Notes: generated by a model not told the origin, from the letters alone. Positions 1 through 14,343 are shown, counted from the stretch's first letter. The stretch: 64,000 nt of DNA from Nemopilema nomurai (GCA_003864495.1 ML133395.1:1102075-1166074); one strand, 5' to 3'. Made by a program: numbers and translations.

Positions 1-1620
1 CAAGAGTATGGGCTAATTCTCTGATTTCTTCCACCTGCTTCTCAAGTAAATACTCAGTAGATAATTGCACTCAGGAATGAAGTACAATTTGAAATATTTT
101 AAACTACATGTCAAATAGTGGCACAATCGAACCATGTCAAATGGGAAATAGGCATTGATTATCTTATTTGGAAGAGAAAACATGGCTGTTATTATCTGCT
201 AGTTTGTACTTATTACTAAGGTATTTAAAAGTTGAATAACTTCTCCATTTCTTTGTAGTAAATATTAAACGTAATGTTTTGAAGTAAGCAATATGTTGCA
301 GGCAATTTTTTTCTGCTGTCTGATTTTGTTAATATACTTAGAAACTGTCGGAAATTTTCGTTCAAAACAAAATTAGTGAATTCTGCTCTTTAACATGCTT
401 TGAACATAGGTTTGAGAAATTGAATGGTCCTTACAAATATTGTTTTCAAAATATTACTTGCTCAACTTGAGAATATATTCTCAGTGAAAAGAGTTGCAAA
501 ATTCTTGCCAAGTCAAAGAAAAGGGTATATTTAAAGCAACTCAAATTCAGATATTAGTGTGCCGTTTCTACTTTCAGGAACACACATGATATACGTTTGA
601 CCATCTTACTGAGCTCGTCGGGCGGCCACGTCAGAGCAGAGCCGTAATTCCCGGGAACTAGAACCACTTTCAATCTGTGCTCCCGACCACACATCGCAAT
701 CAATCTTTCGATAGTTGCGGCTATTAATAAGCAAGGCTTAATCACTCGAATTCCTTCTTAGTGCCAAAAAAGAAAGCAACGCTAAGATTAGCTTAAATCC
801 AAACTTCACTCGCGCAGCAATAAATTGTCTGTTTGTTTGGTAAAAACTTATCTTTGGCATTGTTGGAGCGAGCGAGGCCTGGGAACAGGCCAGTCCCATA
901 AACCACTGCTTTGACAGACCTTTGAATAGTCGCTTCAGCACGTGACCTCGGGAAACGGGCAGTTGCTCCTAGCTGTCGTTAGATTAAGACATAGGCATGG
1001 GCATAGGCATTATCTCTCTTTCGTTATAAGAATTAATTAGTGCTCACATACTGGTTTTCTTGCGCACTGACATGAACTTAAGAGGAAGCATTTTGATACT
1101 ATTAGTAACAATAATTGCGTCTCCATAAAGTGGTTTGGTAGTCTCATTGAAAGAAAAATTCACATAACTGCTAAGTGGAGAAAATCATTATTTAACCGCT
1201 CTTGGCGCGTGTTCTGGGCACGATGTGGAACATCGGGCACATTCAGAAATAGACATTTTTTACACAAAATAAGACAATATAACGCACAACCTTCGTTAAA
1301 AAGTTCGCTATCTCGCAATTAGTTAATACTAGCATTATATTATATTATATATTATCATATTATATTATTTAGCTAATATTAGTTACACGTAGCATTTCGG
1401 CATTTCAATTGGCGCTGTTGCATTAACAAAGTCATCATTTCATGAGACGAACAAAAATCGAATTCTTCATTTGTAGAATTTATATGGCATCAACCACATT
1501 CCAGTTGAAGCTGTCTGAAATTTTCATGATGTGGTCATAGCTGATGTCATGACTCTTGGTAAAGGCCTTGACTTATGGCTTTAGCGAAGATGTATTGAAT
1601 ATGTAACATCAAGGCTCGTC

Positions 1621-1990
1621 TTTTGGCTAAGCCAGGTTAGATTTTGCAGTGTGGCACAAAACCTGGGGCGAACCTGGGTTAGTCTTTTAACGCATGCGCA
1701 TATTTGAATGTGTTTTCATGTTGCGCGCCGAAAAATAAAATGCATTGCCAGGAAAAACATTTTGGTCAAAATACAATAAACTGCGACTTCGGCAACTTTC
1801 GTGTTTGTGTTTGTGGAAAATTTGTTTTGTTGTCGTTGTTTTGTTGTTGTTGTAATTTAACTACGCATGCGTAGCATCAGCTAACCTTGGTTCGCCCCGG
1901 CTTTGTATCCACATAACAAAACATAAAAATCAAGTGTGGACAAAGCAGGGTTCGTAAATTTAACCTGGGGCGAACCTGGGTTAGTTTGTG
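1621..1990. repeat. repeat cluster with direct and inverted copies
   Basis: A unit of about 24 bp (aacctggggcgaacctgg followed by gttagt) occurs at 1660-1683 and again at 1962-1985 in the same orientation. An inverted, diverged copy lies at 1880-1900 (ctaaccttggttcgccccgg). The palindrome acgcatgcg also occurs near 1690 and near 1864. Both ends carry a similar 'gtgtgg' plus 'ggctaag' sequence. This looks like a small non-autonomous or foldback element; no transposase frame is present. Confidence 0.5.
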
Positions 1991-4900
1991 TAGTGTGGAC
2001 AGGGCTAAGATCTCTTTTAAATATGTACTTTCCTTCGTCAATATGCTTTGATGTACCATAAATCAACTAAATTGGTTTTTCCCGCACGCAGAAGAACCTT
2101 TTTCTCACGAACTGATTCGATACGAACCGGAAAACGCCTGTTCTACTAATGTCTTTTGTCATTCCCAAATCTGAGATTTCTGGAGAGATTATAGTCGGTT
2201 TATCATCTTTCGTTACTTTGATGTTACTTTACTCACGTTACTTTCAATCGTTTCGATTAAAAGGACTCTTTTACACAGCTTGTCCCTCGATCAACAACAG
2301 ATGTCCGTCATACCCTTAACAGAGGATACGTTGTTTGCAAACCACACTGACGTCATTCAGTCAATGCTTGGGAATAGTTCTAATCGCAGGTCGGAGCAGA
2401 AGGGGAGAGAGTGCGTTAGTGAAACTTAAAATAGCATGGACGGTATTTAGGGATATACATTGAACAAAGAGAGACAAAAGTAGCATTGTGTTATCATGTC
2501 GGCGCAATAGGTACACTTGACCGAAGGTGCTCACGATTGTCCATAATGCTAATTTGTGGGGAAAGACTATAGTTTCATGATAATAAAGCCTTTTCAATAT
2601 GCTTAGGTGTTAAAAACAATGTAAATTCTGGCTGTTAAATTAAATGCGAATCGGCCAGACTGGTAACAACTTTCGCTTCTTTCGACTGGGAGTTGGTTGA
2701 GACTGAAGTCAGTTCGCTGCTGCAGGTCGCTTTGACCACGTGAGAGGAAAAAATGCCAAAAAGGTTTGAGGCGGCACTTCGACGTAGCAGCTTAGTACAA
2801 ACAACTCTAACTCGCAACATCCTAATAAGCCTTTTGATCCAGTGTGATCATCTTTTACAATAACCCGGCATGCAGAAAGACCGGATTTCTTTTCTTCTGT
2901 ACATTACAGAAGACCGAGACCATAATGAATAACGATAACATAGAAAGAGCAGAACAATAGATATAAAAAAGAGGAAGGAACATGTGCGAATACGACTTCT
3001 TATTACGCTTTCTTCGCGAGGACTCTACAACCTGGAGGGGAATAGCGTCCATGCCTAGATGCCTGGTCGATACCTTAGCGTGAACGCGTGTGAACCTTGC
3101 ACTTGGACAACGCGAGCTTGGAAAGCAGAAGGTTAAGTGATACTTTTGTTTAAGGCAAGAACTGGATCCTTTTTGCGTAATTATTTTTTCTATGTTACAC
3201 AATGTTAGAGCTTTACTGAACCAAATGCGATTTTCTGAATATGGTCTCTTGGAACGCGAGGGAAGCGAGTAGCTAGGAGTGCAACTTATGCAATCTCTAT
3301 TTTCGAACTAAAGCCATGGTTTTTCCCATAAAAAATTCGCAGTTCTTCGTCTGCCATGGGTTGCCACGTGCTGGCTTACAATTTGATCGTCAAAGTTTTG
3401 AGACTAGAAAAGCCTAGGGACCTTCAAGATGCGAGTACTCGTGTTGCCTAGATAACAAAAGGATGGAACAAACCTCAGGAATTTCAATTTGTACGGGCAC
3501 CAACGCAGATCCTCCCTGTCTACCACACAGCTAGGACGAATGGCAAATGAGCATTCCTTGTTTTCTTATAAGGCTTTCAATGACATGCATATCTCATTTC
3601 CCCTCCAGAGAATTCTTCCGTTACATTGTTTGAGCCCACGTCCGTTACTGTCGGATTTATGTGCGTAATCTACAAAGGAGTGTTAACGGACAACCAACCT
3701 GGCGCCCGTACACTTCTTTCCTAACTACAAGGTCACTCGAAAGTTTTGGTCTATCCCTGCACAGCTCACATTCACATTCAGTTATTATAGAGAATAATGT
3801 TTGAAATGGAATCAACAGTTTAGCAACCCAGTGTACATGACGTCTGAAAGCACATGAGAATGATCAAGTACAGACAATGATAAAGTTTAACAGTTGTGGA
3901 GCTGAACGTGGCATTAAAATGAAGTACTGGGGCCTTCAGCAGTTCTACAAAATACATGTTTTTTCCAAAACAGAGAAAAATAAAGTTCGGAGAAAAGGGT
4001 TAAAGAACAAGTAGAAAAAGGTCTTTTTGGTTGTAGGTTTGGCACATGAGTTGTAAAGTGCTATCACAGGGGGACTGTCCAGAAATGTAATTGTAATGCA
4101 AGTTTAAAAAGGGCGAAATTCGCCCCATAACCCCCTGCCTTAGTTTAGAACAGTTTTCACAATGGCAAGAAAAAGTGGAACTAGTTTCTGCATACTCAAA
4201 TTACTTTTTCGTTCGACACTCCTCAGAGTATGCAAACGTTGGAAAATGACCAAGAGCGGATATTCGCAGCTGGCTATTTATTCTGACCAGCAAGACATCT
4301 TCTTCATTAAGCATCATCCAAATACTGTGCTTAAACAGCTACTAAAATTTTGAGTAAATAAGGCTGCAATATACCCTTGCTTTGTACTACCAAAAAGCGT
4401 CCGTTCGCCTGCTTTTAGAAACTTTTTGCCATGATTTTTCTGACGCTCTTCTTGAGCCCCGTGGTTATGTCTAGCCATCTTCCAGGGGCGTACGTAGCCC
4501 CTGAAAATGGGGTCTGAAAAGCCATCACGCCTCCTAGACTCGTATAAAAGTATGGCAATGCCCTTTTTATTTTTATTTGTGCGAGGCGAAATTCTGTTGC
4601 TGGTGAAACAGAATTTCCATTTTTCACATGATCTGCTTGCAAGTTAATTTTGGCTCAATAGAATGATACACTAAAGCAATAATGGAATTTTCAGGCGTTT
4701 TATGGTACATGGTGAATAGCAGAATAGAATGAATAAAATTGCTAGATCAGGTCAGGATTACTAAGAGAAAAGGAGAAGAAAATTTTATAAGGCATAAAAA
4801 AGAAGCAAAGTCAGAGCTGGGTTGGCAAGCAAACAGACAGAGGCACATTGTTTGGCCAGGGCAGGTTGACAAACTTATAAGACAAAGAAGACTAGCGAAG

Positions 4901-7381
4901 TTATAAAATCTCTTTACGAAGCCACGAGAAACTCTAGTTTATAAAGAAACACGATACGAGAAAGTCAATGTGACAAGGTAGTTAAAGAAAGCCCGCTGCA
5001 GATAAAGAAACCGAGCCATTATAAGGAAGAGACCATTTAGATCGGTTGGGTTCCGCTTACGAAGATACGTTCGAAGTGGCTTTGATGGGGTTAACTAACT
5101 CAACAGGGATCAACAGCACATGAAGTGTAGCACACATCTGAGGCAGTACGGAGTAAGTTGAGCTGCACGAAAGTCAACCGTTACAGACACAATTAATGAA
5201 AAGTAATCTGAAATGTTAAAGTAATGATGAACAAAACTTTCAAGGCCATTTTCAAGAATTATTATCACCGTCAAGTCGTGGGTGCGGGTTAGCAATTCGT
5301 TTGTCAGACGCATTTGAACTGATCCTGAGCCTTCCACCTTTTCCCACCCTGAATAGAGTATAAAGCATAAGGAGAGTCCCTGTATTACATTTCTTAAAGT
5401 AATTCGTAATAACACGCATAATATTATATTCCACGAAATCAGTTATCAAATAGGACCTATCAAAAGAATTGAACACAAATCGTTTTGCAAAAAACTTTAG
5501 TATTTGTTGATATGATACATGATTGGTCTTCGATCGTTCTTTGAAAGCTCCCTGGCTGCTCTTTGATAACTTTTTCCCTTGAAAGTTTTGAAGCCCAGTT
5601 CTTTCAATACAAAAAGTTTGCACGCAAAGATGTTCGTTTTATGCTTGATGATCCTCTTCGACGCACGGCTTTAAATGAAAACACTCGTCCCTGGGAATAA
5701 TTTCTTTGTTATTTCAAGCTTTGAATCATCCCCCCTCTTAAGTCGACATACAAAGATTAAGTTATTTGATCTTTCGTCAAAGTCTAAACAGGACTCACTC
5801 CTCACTGAAAATCAATTCAGTCAAAGTTCTCTTACGAAGTCCGACATTCTACCACTGCCTTTTCTATTTGATTACCATTGCATTACCAGGGGCGGATCTA
5901 ACGAAAATACTGACTGGAGCAAGAATCGAATGGGATGTGGGGGGCGGAGCCCCTTATAAGTTTTGATGACCACGCCCTTTGGATTATCTTAAAACGACTT
6001 TTATTTGATGCGAATCTCAGATAAAAATTTTAACTAGCACACACTTTTAAGTAGAGCTAGTAGCAATCTAGAGGTTATATAAATTTTGCTAAAAAAACTG
6101 CTTGAAACTGTACTTTAGTTGACGGAATCCTTTCTCAACCAAAACACGCAACTAACTATGTTTGTTCTTAAATAAAAATTTAACCATGGTTTAGTTTTTG
6201 CTTAGCTTAAGAATATGTCAAAACTTAATTCTGGGTCTGAGTTCAAAATATCTACAAGTTTCATTCCTCGAGGATGTCTCCTGGCAGGCCGATCGATTAC
6301 TTTTCTACTGTCTACGTCGATTTTCTTTAAAACTGTTAACAAACAAATCTGATAACAGCAACAATATCATAATTCGTGTGGAATTTTAAAATAGAAAATT
6401 AAACTGAATCGGTTATCTTTTCACGGTAGTAAAATCTCATGACGTATAAATGACAAGTCACGAGAGAATGGAATTTCACACTAAACGTTTTTGTTGTATT
6501 AGCCGCTTACAAAAGCGACTTGTGCCGTCGTTTCCTTTGCGGTGGTTTTTCGCGGAAATAGCAGTTTGTTCGTTGGTAGAAGTGTCATTCTTGTCAGTTT
6601 CAAAAACTCGCCTATGTAATCGTAATACTAAAAAATACCAATGGTCCCAATTAAATCAACACATGCTGCATTTGTGAATAGCTTTTAATATCTTTTAGAT
6701 GAAAGAAGACAAACAGTAGTTTGAAAGACAGTTTATGGAGTATTGAAATCGATTGTATAATATCAGTCATTAGCAACGCACCCAGATTAGCAACGTTTGA
6801 TACCAATTCCTTTCTCTTCGTATCTTCAAAGAAAATCATAATATTAAAATTACATAAAACTCCTGAATCCAGAGCAGAGCTCCGTGCTTGAGACAAACAC
6901 TCTTGATCGAGGGGCAACTCACCATGAAACCCTATAGCTCTTTTTAAAAATCCCGAGAAATCTTTTTGTTTGAAGGGAAACTGACAGCTGCTTGGCAGAG
7001 TGAATTGCCCCTCGCTTCTGACAAGAGCTTTGATTCTATTACAGCTAGCTACATTCCCGCAAGTATTCCCAGCGGCCCAGTCATAAGGACCTTTTGCGCT
7101 TCTAGATAAGACAAAGTGATTAAGACAAAGTATCTGTACCATTATTACTTCCAAATAACTTCGTGATAAGAAAGTAATCTGTTAAATAACATGACTTGTT
7201 TACAGGCCTAAATGATCCCCTATCTCATTGGGTTTGTAAACGTCCACCTGTTTTGCCGTCTCTCTTTCAATAACTCAAATCCTAGTCGGCATTTTATTTT
7301 TGAAGCGCCGTTACACATCGAACGATACAAAAGCCCTAATTCGAGAGAGTGCACTCCAACTTGCTCACGATAACGGATTCA

Positions 7382-7494
7382 AACCAATCGCAGAGCTAGA
7401 TTTTGCTCCAGTTGCTCAGTAGTTGGTTGGCTAACCAGCACTTCCTGTAGCAAATTTTCGTCAACTGGAGCGAAATCCAGTGGTCTGATTGGTT
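7382..7494. repeat. foldback inverted repeat
   Basis: Two 33-nt arms, 7382-7414 and 7462-7494, are reverse complements at most positions; both begin aaccaatc and end gctccagttg when read into the loop. The loop is about 47 nt. The structure could be a short foldback element or remnant of a terminal-inverted-repeat transposon. No coding sequence is associated. Confidence 0.5.
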
Positions 7495-10400
7495 TATTTG
7501 ACCATGACGTATTTCATGTGGAGCAAAATTGTGAACATCTCCACAGTCAACATATTAACAACTCAGATGACAAAATGAAAACAAGTTCTCTAATGCACCT
7601 ATCCAGTCCATAAGGGTCGTTTAGGGGGGCACAAGGAAGTATTAATTGGTCATTTATGAAGTTACAGACGTAAGTTAATAACAAACAGGCACTTAATAAA
7701 TTTATAAAATTCTGACTGGATACAGGGTTATTTTTCTGCTGTTGTTGCAATAATCCTGCAGGAGAATGTAAACCTGTTCTCGATTGCATTCAAACGAGAG
7801 CCATCAGTCAGCTAAGTCTATTAAAAAGGTCACCTGCTGACTAATGCTGTCGATTACGACTAAAATTGATTGATAGATACATTAAACTTTTTTTTAATCC
7901 TGCTGACACAAAGAAATCTATAAACAAAAGCTTATTCGAAACTGAAGTTGAATGCGAAGGTCAAATGTAACATTCAAATGTAAAAAACAAGCAACTGAGT
8001 TGGTAGTGGTGGCGAGGCAATACGAATGGCGAAAGGTGAATAGTCAAATGTTGAATTAGAAATTAAGAATACCTTGCTTTCAAGTCAGTATATTGAAACA
8101 AATGTCATGAAACAAGGAGGTCATTGAAATTTCAAACTTGTGTGAAAATGGGCTCTGAAAGCAAATAAATAAAACCCTGGTAGGTCATTTGTGACCGATG
8201 ATAACTGATAAAAGGGTCAAGAACAAGTTTAGTTGAGATCAGCCTAAGGCTATGCAGTGTTACATATATATAGGTACATTGAAATTGATGATTGTTGCTA
8301 TGGATAATCCAGTTCATTATATAATTTGTTATTGTTGATCACAGTGAGTTCAAATACAGAAGAAACTTCCACGAAGTCGTCACCATGTAGAAACTCAAGT
8401 CCCTCAGCTTCTACAAACATACGCCACTGCGCTAAACCTGACTACATCAAGTCCAATCGTGGCAGCCTTCAAACTGGACATGGTAAACATGGCTTCCTGA
8501 CTGTATTTCGCAGTAATTTGTTATAATCGACCAATCATCGGCAACAAAATTCGTATACGGCTAAACTCGTTTAAAGGGCAGAAACGCAGTCCTTTTGGGT
8601 GAGAGGAAACATGGTCTTAGCATTGTAGACCACACGAGCATTCACAGCTGAATAGCAGCAATTGGTGGCTTTCTTTATTTGGTTTTACATATTTCAGAGA
8701 AACATCACCAATCCAAAGTAATTTACAGTAAACAGGGCACTCTTCAGGTCCAAAATGCTTGTCAGAGTTTAAACTTGCAATTTTTAGTATAAAAACACCT
8801 CGCGATCATATCATCAGGGTAGCCATCTTCAATAAGGATACGTTTCATGGTATCGAATTCAGAAGTGAGCTTCGTTTTAGAGCCAATCATAAGCACCCAG
8901 TAAACTAACGCTTCCATGAGGCCAATTTTCCTTTCTTTGGGGCTAAAGGAACTCGAGCGAATATATGATTGATTTCCCCTAAGAAACGACTCTAAATGTT
9001 TCTCGCCATATTCCCTACCGACATTTGTTGACGTTTATGCACTAAATCAGATTTATATTCCTTCGCATACAAAGCATAAATACATCGTCTTCAAATATAT
9101 CGATTCATTTGGGCTCAGGCCAATATTTTGTGAAAAACTGTAGGCTTAGGTCAAGCTTCAAGACACTTTACAAGTAAAGCAGCACTGCATGCAAATGAAG
9201 CAAGACTACTGCCAAACGAAAATTGTTTTCATTCACCTCTAACAGCACATTGGAAAAGCTATTTCCTTGGGAAACTTTTTTCACTTCACCCTCTAAAGGA
9301 AATTTAATATTTGTGTATATTGGCGTTGAATTTTATTTTGCAACAGAAATGTCAGTTCTGGTGCACTTGATTGTCCCTGTTTGATTGTTGCTTCAAATAT
9401 TTTTACCTTTAAATTTCAGCTCCGCACTAACTGAATTTGGTTTGGAAGTGATCATCTATTTTTTTGGAGAAAGTTTTGAAGAATCTCATTGCTTCGAAGC
9501 TTTGAAGCTTAGAGGCTTCGAACTTTGACTGAAAAACAAGTGACAACAGTATTAATAATCTTTGTAAAATACTTCCTTTATTTGTTATTAGGCTTTTCCC
9601 ATCTTTAAGCTTTGATCTACTAAGCTGAGGTCTGCAGCTTCCAGGGCTGAACATAATCTTGTTTGGAAATATGATTACTTCGATTTTATTCAATAGTAGA
9701 TAGGCTCCTTGAAATCACATACACCTCTACAAATTCAGTCTCAAACACGTAAGGTATTCACTCGCAAACAGGATTAATCAAAGCATTTGAATACACATTG
9801 AACAGAACTTTCTCCCGATTGCTCTTCATTTGATCTGCATGTTTAGGCTTAAATGCTTTCAATCTACGATATAACTTGATGATTTTATGCCTTGGGGTTT
9901 CAACCCTGCTTCATCTTGGCCTCCTTGCAAATCATTACATTTCAACACAAGTATTAGCACATCTAGTAGAAATTGTAATTCTTTAATTAGAACACTATAG
10001 AACAAGAACAATAACTGACATCTTGTCTAAACGCCGCAAAGGAAGGTTTAGGATCTTTTTAGAATATGTTTTTAACATGCATTTTTACCAACCTTTTTCC
10101 CATGAGAAGTCTACAATCTTATCTATTATTAAAGATTGAAATGGCAGTGTGACTGTTGCAGAAAAGAGCTCTTTTTAAAAGATAAATGCCTTAGCTTTAA
10201 GACTATCATTCGCAGCCACTACAACGTAAAAGTTTCCCCCCAAGAAGCTTCGCATATTGAAAAAATTCATCATTCCTTGAAATTTCAGGAAGACTCCCAA
10301 ACACATGGCAACGATGAGTTTGGCTTCTTGTCTTGGTGCCAACATGGGCATCAGCAATGGTTTCACACAATAACGAAAACTTCATGACATGGAAAAAATT

Positions 10401-13252
10401 GTGTCACTCCAATATACAAGCCTTTTTATTAAATCTGTCTGGAACACTTGTTACATACATTAATGACATATTGTGGTGATACTCAGACTATTTTGGTCTG
10501 ATCACAAGGCGGCCTGGACCGATTGGTCTAAAAAGTCAGGGCTGACTCTAAGTTTAGCTATTATTGCTCAAGTGAAATAAATAACTCTTGATAGGTGCAA
10601 AGGTCACGAGTTGATCACGTGAAAAGCCGCAAGCCAAAGTATTTCTGCAATATAAGGTAATAACGGAAACGAACAAATGGTTGGAGAAGATGCGACAGCT
10701 AGAACAGTAGTCAGGTACGACAAGAAGCTACAAGAAGAGGTGGTGAAAGAAGAGACAGCTACTCCCTCGCGCAGTAGAGAGGAAGAATGCAACTCACGTG
10801 GATTTGTCAGTACCAATCAACCGGCTAGTCATAAGACCTATGTAATTAATGCAATGAATATATTATAAACGTCGATAAAATTTCTTCATCATGTTTGCCC
10901 AAATAATTCGGGTAAAGGAGGGAAAATTTACATTTACCTAAAAGGGGGTAATTTAAAAATATCTGTAGAATTAGAAAACAGCTCAAAATGTGCACGTGTG
11001 ACAGTTACATACATTTCCATAGTTTTTAGTTGTAAGAAACAAATTTTTTAGGCATTTTAATTTTCTACGTGACTTGGGAAACAACGGCAACAATCCTCAC
11101 TGTAAAAATCTGATATAGAGTGCCCATCAATGTGTCGAGAGTAAAAGTATTGGAAAAAATAAATTTTGTACAGAGTAGCAATAAACAGCTTTATTGACAA
11201 AGCCTGTCATAGAGTCATCTTGGAGGGAGGAGAGGTGATACCTTATACAATAATCTTAGCTTATTCTCGCCTAATCACCGAAACTTCTAGCAAACAAGTC
11301 TCTGCTAAAGCCTTACCAAGTTTCTGACCTATGCGCTTTCTATCGTTTGTGCCATGCGGTAAGAAAGGGAATTAACAGCAAACATTACTGTAATGCGTCT
11401 ACTACACTTCCAGGACGTTTATTGATTTTTTGTTTACCTTATGATTTATTGAATTTTTCCACTTTTCCTGGGCAATATGTTTAAAAAACATCTAGTGACG
11501 ATCGCATTTAGCGTGAAACTCTGAACAACAATTAGTCGTATAATTCCAGAAATATAATTCTTATAAACATCTGAACACTTAGTTCAAAGTCATTATCAAC
11601 ATCTTCTTCCTCGATGATGTTAAAAGAAGGAGCAGCTTTGGTCTATGAGCTTCAAATACAGGCCCCGCTACAAGGGGCGTCTATTAGAGGGAGCAATTAA
11701 AAGATGGAATGTTTATTAAAGAAAATTTGGAAAAGGGATCCTTTATTCGAGGGAGGCTTTTGAAAAAACGAGGCGTTTAATCGAGCATTACGGTAACTTA
11801 ATACTTGTCAAACTGCGTGGAATGGAAGTGACGTTGCTTTGGTGGTGGTATTTGGGCTTCTATTGCTGCATGCAATAACCTTCAATGGCCATACAGTTGT
11901 TTTCTGAAGTTAAGCTGTTTGGCTTTCCGTCCAACCTGTTTTGCTTCAAACCAAGATTCACTGGTTTTTAAGCTAATGAGATTGTTCTTATTCTGGACCA
12001 ACACGCCCAGCTTCTGCTTCCGTGTTGGTTTTCCGTCCCGGGCCAGCTTCAACAAATAAGATGTATATATGTATGTATGATTACAGCAATTCGCAAAGCT
12101 GAGATCATTCACAGTGCCAAAGCATCTATCAGGGTCATGAAATGGTTTGATTTTGGCACAATGAGTATCCGCAACTCTGAAACACAAATTCACTCAAGTC
12201 CCCAATATCTTGCACTGAAACATTCTAACTGAGGCTTTCAAGTGAATGGAAACTCAGGCCAAGTAAGATAGGTATGATGAGTCATTTGTGGATTTTTCTT
12301 CATGGAGTCTCCCTAGTAAATCCATCCTGCTTCTGCCAAAATCAATCTGAGCATCTTTTGTTTGCGGTTAACCATTTCTTTTGCAATAACTGGGTCAAAT
12401 TCGTTCTAGATCAGAGACAAGATCCTAGTTGCAGGTCAGAATAGCGAAAGGCCTCAATTGAACGTCACCATTTCACAATTAACCAATTCAAAGAAACCAA
12501 AAAGACGCCATGATTTCAAGATCGAAATGAGTGAAAACTCGGTAAAGAATTAATCCAGCACAAGGCGTAAACGCCAATTTTCGAATTTATAACCGCTTAA
12601 ACCAGAGCACTGTGGCGTCTTAGTAATGCTCTAGAGATCTTATTCTGGCGAGTCCCATTTTACTTTTACTTTGTTCCTTTTCAGAGTTACAGTAGCATTT
12701 GAGCTGAATATTTGAAATTTTTCGAGTGGACAAGTGCAAACACCGAGCGAGCTCCCCATACACACCCTGCGAGCACAAGCCTCTTGCCCCATTCAGCCCC
12801 TGATTTGCCTGATTTCATGTCGTCTGCTTGGATTCCGGTCTCGCCCCGAATGGTCTCTTTCTCGAGACGTTGCTACTCGCTTTCCTAGGCCCGTCACCTC
12901 TCAGACGCAGCTCCATCACGGCTTACCAGGATACTGGTAACTTGACGAATGGCACACCATGTTGGGCCGTGGCAGTGCTCCCACGCAGCCGGTACTTGCA
13001 TCAGGGAACGATTCGCAACACGCGCACATTTCTTTCTTCGAATCAATAGTGTTGACCGCCAGAGACTTGTGGTTCGCTTTCACTTGGTTTCCCTCTCATA
13101 TTTCTGCAGATGTTTTATGATCTAGATTGTTAATCACCTCTTCTGGACACGATCCATGCATGTGAATTAATCATTATTGTAGAATTGATGCCATTGGTAG
13201 CAATGCTTGCCTCTATTTCATGCCGGACGCAACGATATTGTATGAAATGTCG

Positions 13253-13647
13253 TACACGCTTTTTTTATAAGGAACCTACCTCAAGGCCTAGCTCCTTAAT
13301 CATAGACCTAAAATCATCAGATTTTAGTACCAAAAGTTTCTTAAAAGTTCCTTAAGTTCTCATTTTCAGTGCTTTGACTACAATAAGCCTTGTCACTTAA
13401 TAGAGAGAGGGGCCAGACAGCACATGCAGAACTATTCAATGAAGCACTTGACACACGAATAGCAAACAATCTATGCGAGTATTGGCTGCAAATGAATGAA
13501 GTGGGCATTTTAGTTCTTGCAGTTATAGAAATTTATCAAGTCGGAAAGTTCCTTAGGGATTTCGTTTTTAGTAGTATAAGTTCTTTAAATATTTCGGCCT
13601 TCTACATGTAGGTTCCTTATAAAGTGGTTCCTTATAAGAAAGCGTGT
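13253..13647. mobile_element. MITE-like element with nested terminal inverted repeats
   Basis: The left end (tacacgctttttttataagg, then aacc) is the near-perfect reverse complement of the right end (ggttccttataagaaagcg, then tgta), giving arms of about 24 bp around 395 bp. A second, inner copy of 'aggttccttataa' sits at about 13610-13622, so the right arm is duplicated. The interior has other small palindromes, such as one around 13307-13326. No transposase frame is present, so a non-autonomous DNA element is likely. The flanks read aatgtc and aatggc, but I cannot fix an exact target duplication. Confidence 0.6.
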
Positions 13648-13860
13648 AAATGGCAACAGCTCTTCCTTTCAGAGAGGCCATCTCAGCCTAGCTCAAACGG
13701 CTCATCTTTCCTATGATGACTATTTTGAAAAAGTCTTAACTAGGCTCATCAACTAGCATGAAGCGCGTACTTTGACAGCCAACCATCTAAAAGCAAACAA
13801 ACCAGAGTGTCATAGGCAACGGGATTTCAGAAGAAGATAAAGTAGAGAATGCAGGAAAGT

Positions 13861-13920
13861 AGCCCACCCGGGCTCCAACTCACGTTCCCGACTTTGTTCT
13901 TCAGTGCTCTACCAGCATCC
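13861..13920 (-). repeat. tRNA-like SINE or pseudo-tRNA remnant
   Basis: Read on the minus strand, the segment contains ctggtagagcactgaag, which resembles the D-arm/A-box region of a tRNA. About 25 nt further on, gagttggagcccg stands where a B-box (GGTTCGANTCC) would be expected, but it is degenerate. A clean cloverleaf is not apparent, so this is more likely a tRNA-derived SINE remnant than a working tRNA gene. Confidence 0.35.
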
Positions 13921-14102
13921 CAATATTAAGTGATGTATTCACTTTCTAGCATTTCAATTATGGCCTAGGTGAAAGACTTTTTGAAGCAAGACCAACAGGT
14001 GACTGTGGCTTGCGGACTTTGCACATGACTCACAAGCCAACACCAGACTCCATACTAGGTTTGCTGATGTCGCTTCTTGCAAATGAAAAAATAACGCCAG
14101 GT

Positions 14103-14343
14103 GTATGACTTGACTTTCATGACTTGACTTTCATGAATTGACTTTCATGACTTGACTTTCATGACTTGACTTTCATGACTTGACTTTCATGACTTGACTT
14201 TCATTACTTGACTGTCATGACTTGACTTTCATGACTTGACTTTCATTACTTGACTGTCATGACTTTCATGACTTGACTTTCATGACTTGACTTTCATGAC
14301 TTGACTTTCATGACTTGACTTTAATGGCTTGACGTTCATGATT
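14103..14343. repeat. 14-bp minisatellite
   Basis: About 16 tandem copies of cttgactttcatga fill this segment. Most copies are perfect. A variant pair ('cattacttgactgtcatga') occurs twice, near 14202 and 14246, which suggests that a block of several units was itself duplicated. One unit is shortened near 14259. The period is not a multiple of three and no frame runs through it. Confidence 0.9.

Larger units (their letters stand above)
1..13252. other. gene-poor intergenic stretch
   Basis: I found no chain of exons with matching splice phases on either strand. Open frames here are short (the longest about 167 codons, at 6651-7154 minus) and match no family I know. The stretch holds an AT-only run near 1335-1370, a repeat cluster at 1.62-1.99 kb, a foldback at 7.38-7.49 kb, and repeat-like tails rich in 'ggggcg' near 4490 and 5890. 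A motif-repetitive segment near 11660-11790 ('tattagagggag', 'ttattcgagggagg') resembles dispersed genomic repeats. Isolated exons of an unrecognised gene cannot be excluded by eye. Confidence 0.6.

Noticed and set aside
6651..7154. 167-codon minus-strand open frame
   Set aside because: No family resemblance, no clear splice sites, and its second half is AT-rich like the surrounding intergenic sequence.
10136..10387. Overlapping open frames on both strands
   Set aside because: Neither strand matches a family I know and no splice context supports an exon.
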